A stretch of 64,000 nt of DNA from Neelides folsomi (lineage: Eukaryota; Arthropoda; Collembola; Neelipleona; Neelidae). Both the position numbers and the translations under genes were made by a program. The notes beneath the pieces are model-generated. The model saw only the letters and a program-made list of their open reading frames with translations. It searched no databases and was not told the origin of the DNA. Where the stretch lies: assembly GCA_034687125.1 (NCBI GenBank), contig JAQGBZ010000035.1, positions 62,001 through 126,000 of the forward strand. The letters are read 5' to 3'. Below are positions 50,691 to 63,696 of this stretch, in pieces (position 1 is the first letter of the stretch; every line of letters begins with the position of its first letter).

Positions 50691-53600
50691 ATTTTTTGGC
50701 TCATCCAGAAAAATGTACAAGTTTGAAATATTTTAAAACCTTGTGTAATATGAGGTCTTGGATGGGAATTCTATTTATGAAGGTCTTTTAAATAAGAGAT
50801 AATTGGAGTTTAAAGATTTAAAAGGATGCTGAGTCATGAAATTGAAGTTCAAAGATGATATAAGAGACCATTGAGTTAAAAGGAGAAAGTTGGGAAGTTG
50901 TCATTTGGAGGAGTCATATTTCATATTTGGTTAGAATTGAGTAATTTGAGCCGACTCGAACCCTTTTCCCCGTCTTATCAGCTTTGGTTGTATTAAAAAC
51001 CGTAGAGTCGAAGATTCCAATGGACCTCAATGGAGATGGACGTGGGGATAAGGCACTTGCAAAGTTAAGGGTTCAACGAGGTTTTTAATCCCCCTCATTT
51101 ATCTTTAGAAAAATGTGTATATTTGTAATGTGCACGCTGTTCAAGGAATTCATTGAGTCTGAAGATTTGTATCATTTTGGCCTCGATGTTACGAGACGGT
51201 TCCTTCGTTGAAGGCTATCGATTGGATCTAAACCTACATGGAACCACACGGTTTGTATTTTTCCATTATGTAGGGCAAATCACCAAATTCCGCACACCTC
51301 CATTCATGAAATGACGATATTTATTTATTATATATGCGCCTAGCATATGTATATGAATTTATCTAAATAATAATATACTCTACTTATTGACTGTTCTCAT
51401 TCTTTTACTTAAATTTACCCATTTTCATCTAAATGGGTTTTGAAGACTCTGTCAAAGTCAGGGCCAATTTACGATTCCTTTTCATCATAGTGGTGAATTG
51501 CTCAATTGTGTTAAAATGTTTTTTATGAAATATGTGGAAGCTAATATTTCCATTAAGGTAAAGGTTGAAGTGTAATACTAATAGATATGTATCTGTATTT
51601 GTATGTTTTTTATACTAATAGGCATATTTGATTGTACAAAATGTTTTAACCTTCTCTCAATGCCATTCACTTAGAGCTGCTTTTGATAGTTCAAGGATTC
51701 ACTCCATTCAAATTCTTCTTCCTCTTACCAAAAATTTAATATTTTATTAAATTGAATTATAAATTTTAATTCATCTTCCATTTAATATCAAACATGTACA
51801 CATGTTTAATTTATGATCCAATTACCAATTGACACTTGTTTTGCCTAGTGTTTATTTATATGTTTGATAGAAAAACTACAATAGTAATAATCGTCATTGG
51901 GATTAAACATAATATGATTAGTTTGACCATTGCCTACTGTTTGGTAACATAAATTATTAAATAAGGCTGTTATTTATGAATTATAGTGGCCAAACGTGGG
52001 ATGTGAAATTGATGAAGTAATCTATTTCTCTAGAGAGCCATAAATTAATTCCTATTCGATAATTTCTTCTCGTCAATTCATTTGAAGAGGTGGGGAAAAC
52101 GGTAGGAAGATAAAACGAGTGTTTCTAGGTCATAGTCCACCATATTATGAACACATGGAAGTTGATCGTAGCAAATGTAATGATAAATTGGTTCAACTCT
52201 CATTCACAACCTATTCAATTTCGTCAATCACCGAAGACTCAATCTTTATTTCCTTACTTTGCATTCTCATAACTTTCATTAAAAGAAATGAATATTTATT
52301 ATATATTCGCTCTACTATACATTAAAATGCGACCATGAGATAAATTTCAGATAAGAGGAATCATTAAAAGTTTCAGTAATAATCATAATGATAATTTTCA
52401 AATCTACTCATGGAGCACAAATGTGTCCATTATGGAACATTTCAATTACCAACCATTTGAACGAGATACTGTGAGATATATAGCCATCGTTAACATGTAT
52501 TTATGAAGAACATCTCTTCCTGTAAACGTCATTAAATAGTCATATTGCTAAGTATGTGTTTATGCAATCTGGCGGATCATTGAATTAGAAGATTCCTCCA
52601 TATATTCTATATTATGTACCTTGGTTTATAGTTTGTTCCAAACTCTTCTGACTCTTGTGAGTAGAGGAATGTTATTGAGTAAAGCAGACGCCACATTACA
52701 ATTCAATTCTATATTGAAAATTATATGTAGGGCGTCCTTACTGAATCAACAGACTATTTATATATTTGCTAAATTACAAATATACCACATACAAATGACA
52801 TGATCTGGTTAATTGAAATGATATTTTAGATTTTATAATTAAGTTTCCTCATTCACATGATGCGTAGTTAGATATAATTTTTTACGTTCGTTAGATATTA
52901 ATGTACATACTAGTACACATTTGTATATGTATTATATATAAACTATATACCATACATATCTGTTGATTTAAAATGGACATCTTCCTGGTCTTTAACTCTA
53001 TGTTTTGACTTAACGACGAATTCTCTTTTAGCCAATGATACTAAAAGCCATTTAAAGTTATATTAACATATATGAATTATTTTCAAGAGATCTTGGTATA
53101 AGAACTACTTAGCGAGTAAATAAGATTATATTTCAATGAATTAACTTACGATCCAAATGAATGGCGAATATTCGAAGTCATTTAAAAGAATAATTTGTAA
53201 ATATTTTGAGCTCATTGAGCTAAAAAAATTCATTTATAAATTTCATTCAATGTCTAATCGTTGAGTAAGCTGGTAAATAAACTTTATCAATATTAAATGC
53301 ATACATACTTAAATATCCGCACTTGTGCGCACGACAATATAATACTTATGTAAGTTAGTAAATACAAGTATTCTAGTTTAAAACAGATATTAAAATATTA
53401 TAAAACCTTAAACCTTGTAGACTACTTTTATAATAATGTGATGAGTTACATAGTAGTATGTAGGATATACTTATTTTATTATTTTACTTATTTTAAGTCT
53501 ACCATACAGTGGAGTTGTAAGTGTTTTTGCTAGAATATTTTGTAATACAATTCGATTTTCATATCCTTTAATTTAATTAATTCAATTCATAGTGAATTAA

Positions 53601-53907
53601 TATTAAATTAATATTAGATGTTATTTTATAAAGACGCCAATTGGCGTGTGTGATGGAGATGAAGTGGGAAAGTAGGGCAAACCTTGAATTTCTCTCTTGC
53701 CGTAATAATGAGGGTGACGAAAATAGACGATTGTATCTACTCATTCCGTTTAAGTCCTGAAGTAGGGTCGGTGGAATTGCATATGGGTTATGTGGTAGCT
53801 GCACAAACCACATCCCGACACTTCCTCTCTGACTCTCATAGTGGTTCTCATGAAAAATTTCTTCTTCTTTCTTCCAGAAATCAATCCTATGAAATCCTGA
53901 AGAAGCC
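50691..53907. other. Spacer upstream of SINHCAF
   Basis: AT-rich, no coding region supported. A splice acceptor (TTCTTCCAG at about 53870-53878) lies 30 bases upstream of the SINHCAF start, which shows that at least one untranslated exon is further upstream; I could not place it. Confidence 0.45.
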
Positions 53908-55851
53908 ATGTTCAGCTTCCATAAGCCAAGGATTTATCGCTCACAATCCGGCTGCTGTATCTGCAGGGCGAAATCAAGCAGGTACTGGCCAATCAAACAT
54001 TTATTTTTAAAGTACTGTGATGTAATCTTGATAGTGGGCTAATATTAAATGTTAATTATAAATTCATTTGTTTGAATGTACTTTTGTTTATGTTTCAGTT
54101 CGAGATTTACGGACAGTCGGAGGTACGAGGATGATTTCTTCGAGTGTTTCAAACTGGACGAACGACGGAGTGGGGAAGTGTGCAATGCTTGTGTTCTCCT
54201 CGTCAAACGATGGAAGAAACTTCCGCAAGGATCCCAAAGAAATTGGCAACACGTAATTTTCATTTTAAAAATTGCATTCTTTTGGGAAAGGGGGGGGGGG
54301 GTCCTAGTATTTATTAATTTGAGTTTCTAGAGAATTCGAAAATTTAATTTATTTGATCTTCAATATAAATAAATGATACATCACGTATTTCAACAAATTA
54401 GGGCAACATACATCATTGACTATCAAATGGTTAAAACATGATATCTTTGTCTATCAATCGTTTGAAAATAATTTTGAAGGGACAATCTTTGAGCAATTTG
54501 GCATTTGGCTTATTCTCATTTTCATTTTTAATTCTGAATAAGCATCGTCGATCAACATGAATAGGGTAAAGTTTTTTGGACTGGTCTCTTAATGTTAACG
54601 TTGGGTTGTTTGATTGATTTTTATAACAAATAAAGTAGTGATTGAGATTCAGATCAGAATATTTGTTTTTTAATTAATTAAACAAAAAAATTGATGAATT
54701 CCTCTATGTAACTAAAATTTATATTAAAGTTCAAATTTCGAATTCTCTAGAAACTCAAATTAATAAATACTAACATTAAGACCCTACTTATTCATAAAAG
54801 GCCCCTATACAATTGCATTTGACATGATTCATTAATTCTCTTATTGATCATAAAGGTTGTTGATGCGAGAGCTGGTCATGGAAGTAAGCCTTTATCGAAG
54901 ATCAACAAAGTTAAGAAGAAGAAGGTGAAAGTTGAAGAAGTTGAAATAGATGTTCATTTGAAGAAAGAAGTTTTATTTCCACAAATGAACAGAACGAGAG
55001 ATCCAAGTCCTTCTGGGTTAAGCGATGATGTTCAACGTAAGAGTTGTATAAATATTAATTGAAATTATTAAAATGTTATTAAAATTTGTGGGTATCTCTT
55101 TGCAGTTGAATGTCTGTCGAGTGAGAGTGGGAGTTACCACTCGAGTCTTGCTGCTTCCCCCATCCCGAGCCCAGGAGAGGTCGGAGAAGAGGAGAACCAA
55201 AAAGAAGTACAAAAAGGAAGGAAGAAGGGAAGAAGAGGAAGAAGTAAAAGTCGGAATCCCGAGAAGTGTCGATCAAACATGAACAGTTTTTTGGATCTCA
55301 ACTTCTGGAAAAGGTACATTAAATGATCATTTAATAAACACATGTCCAGGGTGCGTCTAAAGTTGGTTTCTTTTTTTACATGATTGTATATTATGTTAAA
55401 AAAGAAAGCAACTTTTGATTCAATCTGTATATACTATACTGATAGGTATACTGTTATATTAAATATGTATATTAATTAAACCTCAATAGTTCATAATTAA
55501 AATGTTTGATTATTAGCAATTGAAATTAATGGGGATAATGTATGATTGGTTTTCAGGGAGAAAACATGTTGTGGGGTCATTTTCAAAGGACCTTGCGGTG
55601 AAGTTTTAATAGACAAGAGAATTATTAATCCATGTTTCTGCCGACCTCCTGCTCCCTCCACACTCCCTCCATTGAAGATTGAAAAGAGGCTGGAGATTTT
55701 CTCCCTCGACTCCGGCTATGACGACTCCTCCAACTCGACCATTCCGATCTCCGAAGAACCCTTTCGCCTTGTCACAGCCCGTCCTGAAAAGAAGCCCAAT
55801 CTCATCGTTGGTTCCTTCATCTCAACCTTCACTGTGGAATCGACAATTTGA
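53908..55851 (+). CDS. SINHCAF: SINHCAF/FAM60A, SIN3-HDAC complex subunit
   Basis: Exons are 53908-53981, 54099-54252, 54856-55036, 55106-55313 and 55557-55851; 303 residues, phases consistent. The start gives MFSFHKPRIYRS, matching the human MFGFHKPKMYRS start. Next come CCICRAKSSSSRFTDS and CNACVLLVKRWKKLP, a conserved Cys-rich zinc-binding region, and NWQHVVDARAG. A Lys/Arg-rich middle follows, then SFLDLNFWKR and CCGVIFKGPCGEVLID near residue 210, which are the C-terminal FAM60A blocks. Human SINHCAF is 221 residues; this protein carries a longer middle and a Ser/Pro-rich end of about 70 extra residues. It is a nuclear repressor component that tethers to SIN3 and HDAC1/2. Confidence 0.95.
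55345..55431. repeat. Short hairpin MITE in SINHCAF intron 4
   Basis: Two arms of about 33 bases, 55345-55379 and 55397-55431, are imperfect inverted copies around AAAGTTG and TTTCTTTTTT, with a loop of under 20 bases. The ends, CAGGGTGCGTC and TACAGATTGA, look like mariner-type termini. A related single end is at 45121-45144. It lies in the intron between SINHCAF exons 4 and 5. Confidence 0.6.
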
Positions 55852-56905
55852 ACTCTGTCTGAATCCAAAGAAATCCAATAGAAGAATTATTTACTTTTAG
55901 TTTAAGAGATGGCCATGTTTCTAACAAACATTAAGTGACGTAGGATACTCTCGAATATGCAATTTCCAAATATACCCAAATATTCACCGATACATTATTT
56001 CTCCAGATTTGATTCGTAATCGTATTTAAAAGGGTCAGTCTCGTAATTGATTGCAATATTTTATACAATGTTGTGTAACTAAAAGTAAGTTTTTTTTAAC
56101 TCAAATTCTTCTTCGTACTCCTTCCGTTTAAGATTCAACTGTGCGACAATTGTTCACTTTTTTACAAAAAAAAGTTCATTCTTGTCAAACGAAGTGCGTG
56201 TTTGTGATGTTTTAAATTAAGTATATATTTAAATCGTATTTTATATATTAATTATGAAATGCGAAAATCATCACACTACTTACTAACGTCGTTGTAAATA
56301 TGTTACGAGTGCGAACTCACATCACTATTACTATTAGTAAATAGAGATTTAAAATATATATTTTCTCAAATAATGTTTAAGATTTTTGGATATTCTCCCT
56401 GGCCTTTTCAAACTCAATGACAACTCGATTACACACTCATGGCGAAGAACGTCAAGACAGACTTCGAAGTCCAATTTGGCTCAACAGTAGTTCCATTTTA
56501 ATGCCTTTTATGGGTATAATAAAGATCATTGAAGATTTCAATGTGACGGAGTGATTGTGAGTCAAATTGAAAACTCAAGCTCAAACAATTTTGTATGTAA
56601 TCAATACTTATTATGTTATTATTTGGCCTCTGCGGCGAAGTGCAAATATTCAGTTTCCCCATCTTAAAATTGTAAATATTTACTAAATTTAATTTTTTAT
56701 TTACTTTTAAGAAATGTACATGTACCCCTAAGGTACTTAATTACTCGTGTATAAGTAAAACTAGTAAATTCTTCTGGATGAAATTAATTTAATACAAAGC
56801 GTTGTTAGCCAACACTTGTTAAATAAATTGACAATTATCTTATTTTATTATGGATTCTAACTTATAATTATCTAAATATCCAAATAGTATATATCATTTG
56901 CTAAA

Positions 56906-57129
56906 TACAAGGTGTTTCTAAAGTTGATTCTGATCTTAGCTACCATTAGTAGTGCTCTTATATTAAAAAACAAAAATGATACGTACTAATTCAAAAATAA
57001 AAACTAGCTGCTCATACCTTATTGCTGAAGCTTATCAAATATGATCCAGTAAAGGAATGTATTACCTGTAAAATGAATTTGAAATTATTGGACAAGAAAA
57101 TTTTGAATCGGTTTTAGAAACTCCTTGTA
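56906..57129. mobile_element. 224-bp MITE with mariner-like ends
   Basis: Left end 56906 onward (TACAAGGTGTTTCTAAAG) and the reverse complement of the right end (TACAAGGAGTTTCTAAAA, ending at 57129) match with few differences over about 27 bases. Each is bounded by TA. No coding frame lies inside. Confidence 0.8.
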
Positions 57130-57300
57130 CAGATACTATCAATTTGACGCAATTTAATAATTCATTTCAAATTTTGATAAATAGATAATGAAAAAGACTC
57201 CTGTGGTTGTTTTTTATACAAAATTAAATGCGCTAATTGAAATGATGATAGTGTGAAGCTTTAATTAGAGTATGTTACTATTAATAAAAGCAGTTTCTAA

Positions 57301-57604
57301 ACCGACCTTTCCAACCCTAGAAAATCTTTGGAAATTCGTAAGCTCTTAGCAAATTTTACATCATTTTAACCATATAGTCAAATATATTCATTTTGAACTA
57401 GTGATGTCTAAATATTCTTTTGTTGTAATACAATATATTATTGTATTTGTTATATTGTTTGTCAATCATTCAAAATTATTTTACCAAACTTGTAATTCTT
57501 TTAATAGGCAATTAATTTAATATATGGTTAAAGTTGCAAGGATTGTTAATGGTCTAGAATAGAACCAAAAATTAAAGATTTTCTAAAGTTGGAAAGGTCA
57601 ATTT
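57301..57604. mobile_element. 304-bp MITE-like inverted repeat
   Basis: 57301-57330 and the reverse complement of 57574-57604 share GACCTTTCCAAC and TAGAAAATCTTT, about 26 of 30 positions. The interior is AT-rich and non-coding. The ends differ from the neighbour at 56906-57129, so it appears to be another family. Confidence 0.7.
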
Positions 57605-58244
57605 GTGAAAAGAGTAAACTATGTGAAAGGTAATATGTGTACGTGGAAGTTATGCTATCCTTCCAAAGTTACAAATGAGATGATATTTAATTGTGTTTCA
57701 CCAAATGTCTCCATTTAAAGGACGCTTCATACTCCTGGTCACATTGAGTATCGTCGTTGATTCGATTGACTTGACTGTGTAGTTAAATATAACGACTCGT
57801 TGTACTTGAATCTATTAAAATAGGTTATATATATATTATATATATGTATATAAAAGACGACGAATTCTTTATTTCGACTAGACGTTCAAGTGTTTAAAGA
57901 CGATTAGAATAAATAATGTAAATAAGTGAAATATAGTTGTTCTTAATAGATTTGAAAATAAATAAGTATAAAGTTGAATACTTCCGATTAATAAACCTGA
58001 TTTAATCATCACCATTCACTAACATTACTAAACATCATATTACCTACATGTAGTTTCGGTTCGGAGTTTCTGACTTTTTGGTGGCTCGAAAGATCACGTG
58101 ATGGGAAAAGCACGTTCCACTGCACTGTGGCGAATTTCATAATTTCTTCACTGCTTTGTCTTTCCGCTTCTCCACTTTCACTTTTCGCTTAAAATTTCTT
58201 AATTACCAATTAGAATTTTTTAAACTTGTTCTTCGGCAGACAAA

Positions 58245-59584
58245 ATGGTCAATGTCATCTGCAATCAGTGTGGGGTATTCAAGGGAGGTCAGCCGATGAC
58301 CTTTTATCTCTTCGAGTGTGGTCATGTCTTCTGTCAAAGATGCCAAGAAGATGGTGAGATTTTTTGGCAATTAACTTAATGATTTTGATGGCATCATTCA
58401 TTGGCATTGTGTCGATATCCATTTATTTGTTTTGGTTTTAGGGAAATGCACCAAATGCTTGACCGGGAACCGCTTCATGATCATCGATGATGATGTCCAG
58501 GCTCAATATTTTTCACCGACCACCCAATTTGGAACACTTTCCCAGGCGATCCATTTGCAAGAGAGACAATTCGAACAGCTTGGGAGTCTTTACGCTGCTG
58601 CTGTCAACCAAAATGACGCTTATGTGAAGCTTAAAACATTTGGATTATTTTTATTAATTGGACCATTATGTCTTGATTTCAAATTAACCATTTGTTCAAT
58701 TTAAAAGACGAACGAGCTGGAAGCTTATAGAAAGCAGGTCCAAGAATTTGACCAGAGGCTTACGAGAATGGAAGCCGAACTTGAAAATGCTCGTCGTTTG
58801 TTGAGGGCGAGCGAGGACGAGAATAGGCGCTTGGTCATGGAGGATCGACTTCGAGGAACTTCAACTCGCGACATAGAAAGGAGGGAAGAAGTAAGAAGCC
58901 AGGGAAGCAATACCCAGGAAGAGAGGCCTTCATCGACTCTAACGAGGGTCGTGAATGTTCGTCCGAATCCGTTTATTCAGAGGCAGCCGCTCCCAACGCC
59001 AGTGAGGACAACTTCCTCGACCAGCATTACTTCGACAGTCGCTCGCGAATTGTTGAAATGCAACTTGGATGAGTAAATGCCATACAATTAATTAATTAGC
59101 TATAAACCCTGATTTTAATTAATTCATTTCTAAGCATAATCACAAATATTTATTTCTAATAACATAACAATTATGATTATAATAATAATAATTTTATTAA
59201 TAATATTTCAGTAGACGCCAACGTGGCACCGGAGTTGACAACATTCGGCGTGGGCGTGAGAATTTTGCTCCAATCGGAAACGGGAGTGATTCATTTGCTC
59301 AAAACTCCATGTATGATTTCACATTCCCCAAAACTGTTAATTTCCTTCAAATCCAAACCACAATTTGTATGTTTAGCATTCGTCCAACTCCACGGCCAAA
59401 CATGAGATTTGGGAGGGTGACCACGGATTTACGGGTCAACCCTGGAGCTGCAATCACGGAGATGTTGAGGGTTCCGGCAAATCGTCGAGTTGATCCGTCG
59501 CAGCGTCGAATTGATCCGCCTCAGCAGAGAAGACCTTCTCAGCGTTCGTGGCTCAACGGTGGGAATTCTGGACCCCGGAATTAA
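58245..59584 (+). CDS. RNF212: Zip3/RNF212-type meiotic RING E3 ligase
   Basis: Exons are 58245-58353, 58442-58623, 58708-59072, 59212-59310 and 59377-59584; phases close to 320 residues. The N-terminal RING starts at residue 6: CNQCG, then ECGHVFCQRC, and CTKC, with the spacing of the Zip3/ZHP-3/RNF212/Vilya group. A predicted coiled coil with TNELEAYRKQVQEFDQRL follows at about 98-150, and the tail is Ser/Thr/Arg/Pro-rich with NP and RR repeats, probably disordered. Members mark crossover sites on the synaptonemal complex in meiotic prophase by SUMO or ubiquitin transfer. Which of the paralogues (RNF212, RNF212B, Narya/Nenya/Vilya) it corresponds to cannot be told by eye. An acceptor-like CGGCAG just upstream of the ATG may mark a spliced leader exon. 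Confidence 0.85.
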
Positions 59585-62500
59585 AAGAGACCGAGCTTTA
59601 AGCGGATCTAACATTTACTCATATTCACAACAAGAAATTCCCTAGTTAAGTAAGTTAATTCCAATTTAAAATTGTACATTTTAGTTGACAGCTTTTTAGA
59701 AGATTACTTTTTTGAAGCTTACAAATTCTTTGTCTATTTAATTTTCATCCGCAAGCTTCCTTAAAGCTGCGACAATTCAAAATTTACATTTCCTCCATCT
59801 GAGATACTTTATTGAACTTGATTCTTGATTCTATATTCTTACTTTTATCCTAAATACTTCAACTTTACCCTTAACTGAGGACTAAATTCTAATATTCCCC
59901 ATAGATTTAACTGTTCACATAGTTTGTTGACTAACGATAAATATAAAGTTACGAACTGTGACAATAAACCTATTTTCTAACAACTATTATATTGGATTTT
60001 GGGCTCATTTTTTACTTTTGAATTTAGTTCTTAAACTCTTTATTCGCTTCACACATTTATTAATATTAAAATTGGAAATGTTTAATTAATTTTAGTCTAC
60101 GGTTCATTCATTTTTTGCAAAGTGACATTTTAATTAGAAATTTTAGACATTTGAAAATATTCTCAAATCTGTTTTTGTTTTTAAAATAGCACATTTTAAT
60201 TTCACTTGTACTTTTATATAAATTTCAAAATATTAAAAATATTTTTAACTATTTAAATGTTGCTTCAACATAAATATTCAATTTCACATTCGCTAGGTAT
60301 GAAATATTTAATTTCATCTTTTACCCCAACTTGTTAAAATGTAAAAGTCAATTAATTTGATAAAGCTTTTCGAAACGGACGTTTAAAATATGCACATCTG
60401 CACATTTTCTATTAAGCACGAGGTTCTTCATTAGTTAACAACGGAGCTTTAATGGTATTTGTAGTTTGTACATAATTAATCTACATATATGTATGCGAGT
60501 TCTCATGTTGGGACTCACTCACCTTCACTCTCTCACCTCCTACATTTCCTCTCGGGAAGTCTTCGAGACAAGGACGATTCCTCTGCTCCAAATACCGACA
60601 GTCTAAATACTATTTTACAAACTGTGAGTTGAAACATTCTCTAATTCTTTACTTTTATTTATATTAGCAAAATATATAATATAGAACCATTGGCAGATAT
60701 TTTACAAATGAAATTTAAGAATACTGAACGTCTTTTTTAAACACTATTACCAATTTACTCAATATACAATTTACTCAATTGGTATTATATTACTTGTCTA
60801 GTGGACATATAAATAATATTCATTGGTTCATTTTGAACGCTGAAGGTAAAAGTGTTTATTATTGAATAAGAGGAATGCTCGATGAATATGGATCAATCGT
60901 GTAGAAGGCTAAATGATCGTAATATGGATTTCACTGAAATCAGAATAATTCATTAAATACTGATACTACATGTCCGCAGAATAACCAATTTCTATTGCCG
61001 TATTCCATATTAGTAATCTTTTTTTCATACCACCTGAGAATCTTTTTTATTTTTATATATTTACATATTAAATGGTTTTACACGTGTATACGTGAAAAAT
61101 CCATTTTAATTTAGTTCATTATTAACCATTTATTATATTTACAACTATATTTATCTTCATAAATAATAATTTACTTGCATATAAGCATAACTACTAAAGA
61201 AAATCAGATTTACTATGATATATAATATAGAAATGAATCAAATGAACGGTTTAATTTCTAATTTTTGTATATCCCTACTTTATCTATTTAACTCTCAATT
61301 TATTCTTGTACATAATAAGGAGATTTTGAGTGGCAGAGCAAAGGTGTTTTAATTCACTTTTGCCTGGAAATGAGTCAGATTACGTCAAAGGCATTTTCTT
61401 CCAGACGCTATGAGAAAACCAGGATTTGTTTCTAGACAATGTTTTAATATTCATATTCATGTCTCGACCTCTTATGCATCATTTTTTTATTATGCATTCA
61501 TGTGATGTGTTTAAAGTATATGTAATAGTCGTCTGCTCCAATAAACTCCTTGGCCTTCCCCATTCATCTTTAAACGAGAGATTACATGTAGTTAATGTTC
61601 AATTTTATTTAAATGTAGGTTATATTTATGTATATTCTGACCCAAGGGAGAGGCATGCAAATTTGTTTTTTTTTCGATATACGAGTAAATTGGCAAGTTT
61701 GATAATATAATATCGTTGTGATATTATAATTCATTTTATAGAAATATATTAATAAAAGGTATTCGATGTGTCAAAAGACTAGAGCGGAAGTTAGATAATG
61801 GATATATCGTATCCCTGTTGTGATATAAACTCCAAGGCGGCATGAATTTTAGTTCATCATATATTGAATATATCTACAACGCAAATTATACAAATGGTAG
61901 TTAAATGTTAAATATTTCCATTTATGCGTATATACCTAAGCTAGTACTCAAAAGTACATTATGTTTAAATAATATAAATTCCAGCTTGGTAAATAATCTA
62001 ATAATATTCGGTATGGGTATGTTTATTAAATAAGAAGGCTTTTCTCCAACCTTCCCGGCACGCGAAATTCTCTTCTTGAGCAAAAAGGGAGAGAAATTAT
62101 CGTCTACAGGGTTTTATCTCGTCACTCATAGTCGGACTTTATGGTTTAATTGTATTCCGGGTTTTGATTCCGTTACCTCCCTTCAAATTGCATCAAATTA
62201 CAGCTTCATTAAATTTTCCTTTTCAATGCAGAGCCACTAATGGATGGCCTTTGCTCAAGCGTCGACCTAAACCAATTTGATCCCAAACGAGGAGACTTCA
62301 TGTTTGCGGACCAACTTAATTAACTTAATGAATTCAATTACAAAGCTAAAGTCCATTAATTCATTAAATTTAATTTTCTCTTTACCTACACGTCCATTGT
62401 ATTAATATTACATTTAGGGAAGGTTCGCCAGCAAGCCAATTGTATTTTTATTATTGCATGCGATTAGAATAGACATTTCAATTTAACTTGCCACTCTCCT

Positions 62501-63455
62501 AGTATATGCAATTGATGAATTGTAAAGTGATTGTAAAAACATTTTTTCTCATCGTGATAAACTTTAAGGTTTAGATATACTAATACAAATGCTACTTATA
62601 TGAGCCCATGTCTCGTGAGATTTAATTCATCACAAGAAAAGGTTTTAAATGTAAATTTTGTGTGAGAGGAATTGACCTCATATGAAAGGTCTTTTTATAT
62701 CGAGGGATTTCAATTTCCCATTCAGTCATGTTTTGGCCTTCAAACCTTTCGGCCTTCTTCACGCGCTCCAAAAATCTTACCCCGGAGTCATGTTATAAAT
62801 ATAAGATTGGAGCTTGGGAAATAGTTTTATCCAAGAAAGGAGAATTTACATACTATTAAAGAAACTAGAGTAGATATTTACATTATGTATATATTACATA
62901 ATATACAAAATTATAGGATATTACTATATATATATATATAATACCTGCCAATCAATTCGGGATATTTGATATGTTGTAACTAATTATATATACCAAGGTA
63001 TATGGTAGTTAAATATAATAATGCATAATTGGCTATAATTCATAATTTTAAATTGAATGAGTAATTAATTTCTAATTACATATAATAATATACGTATTTA
63101 GGATAAAAGTAAGAATATAGATAATAAACGTATACATCCTGTATATTGTGTAGTTCATTGCTATAAGGTAAACATATATTACATAATATACATACTTAAA
63201 CATGATTTCCCTTATTCTGTTTTAACAGGAGAGTTTTGTGAGAGTTTCTTCTTTAGTACCCTTAAAAGCAATCTGGATATTACTTTCATTTGGATATATC
63301 CACATTCTTTAAAATGAAGTACCTAATGTAACAATATGTAATGTATATTCAATTTGGAAAAAAACTAACCTACTTAAATATATTATAGGTACTATTGCTA
63401 CTCCTTACATGTACTACAGTAGATACTTATGTACAGATATGTAGTGTATCGGAAT
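59585..63455. other. AT-rich spacer downstream of the RNF212-like gene
   Basis: No gene is supported. A GC-richer stretch at about 60500-60625 ends in a donor-like ACT/GTGAGT and could be an untranslated first exon of a plus-strand gene. Another GC-richer stretch is at 62035-62300. A TA microsatellite is at about 62923-62942. Confidence 0.4.
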
Positions 63456-63696
63456 AAAAGTATATTTGAAAGATTTAAGCAAGATTAGCGAACGTGAAGA
63501 TGAATTTAATAAGGAAGAAGAAGTAGTGAAACCGAAATCGGAGTGTATCCCCCTCCGAGAGGTGCTCAAGCCCCGATTGAGATCTTTCGCAGGGGATTTA
63601 GTGGGAGTTAAGAATAGTCTCCGACTTTCAATCCCCAGTGGCTCTCGAATCCAAGGGAGACTCAGCACTTACGGAAAGCTCTCCACTTTCTCATAA
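63456..63696 (+). CDS. Unidentified C-terminal exon or short ORF
   Basis: An open stretch of about 75-80 codons ends in TAA at 63694-63696. It contains EREDEFNKEEE, PLREVLKPRLRSF and LSIPSGSRIQG, and its GC content is clearly above the flanks, which suggests coding selection. There is no good ATG at its 5' end; an acceptor such as AAAAG at about 63455-63459 would make it a terminal exon. I do not recognise the family, and no upstream exon was located. Confidence 0.35.

Larger units (their letters stand above)
55852..58244. other. Spacer between SINHCAF and the RNF212-like gene
   Basis: AT-rich, no gene seen. It contains two small inverted-repeat elements (56906-57129 and 57301-57604) listed separately. 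The part just upstream of 58245 (58040-58200) is GC-richer and is the probable promoter and leader of the RNF212-like gene. Confidence 0.5.

Noticed and set aside
53684-54010. Plus-strand 108-codon frame and the 54068-54256 frame as a separate protein
   Set aside because: The first joins the next exon in the wrong frame; the frame starting at ATG 53908 and the shifted frame of exon 54099-54252 give the recognisable SINHCAF protein.
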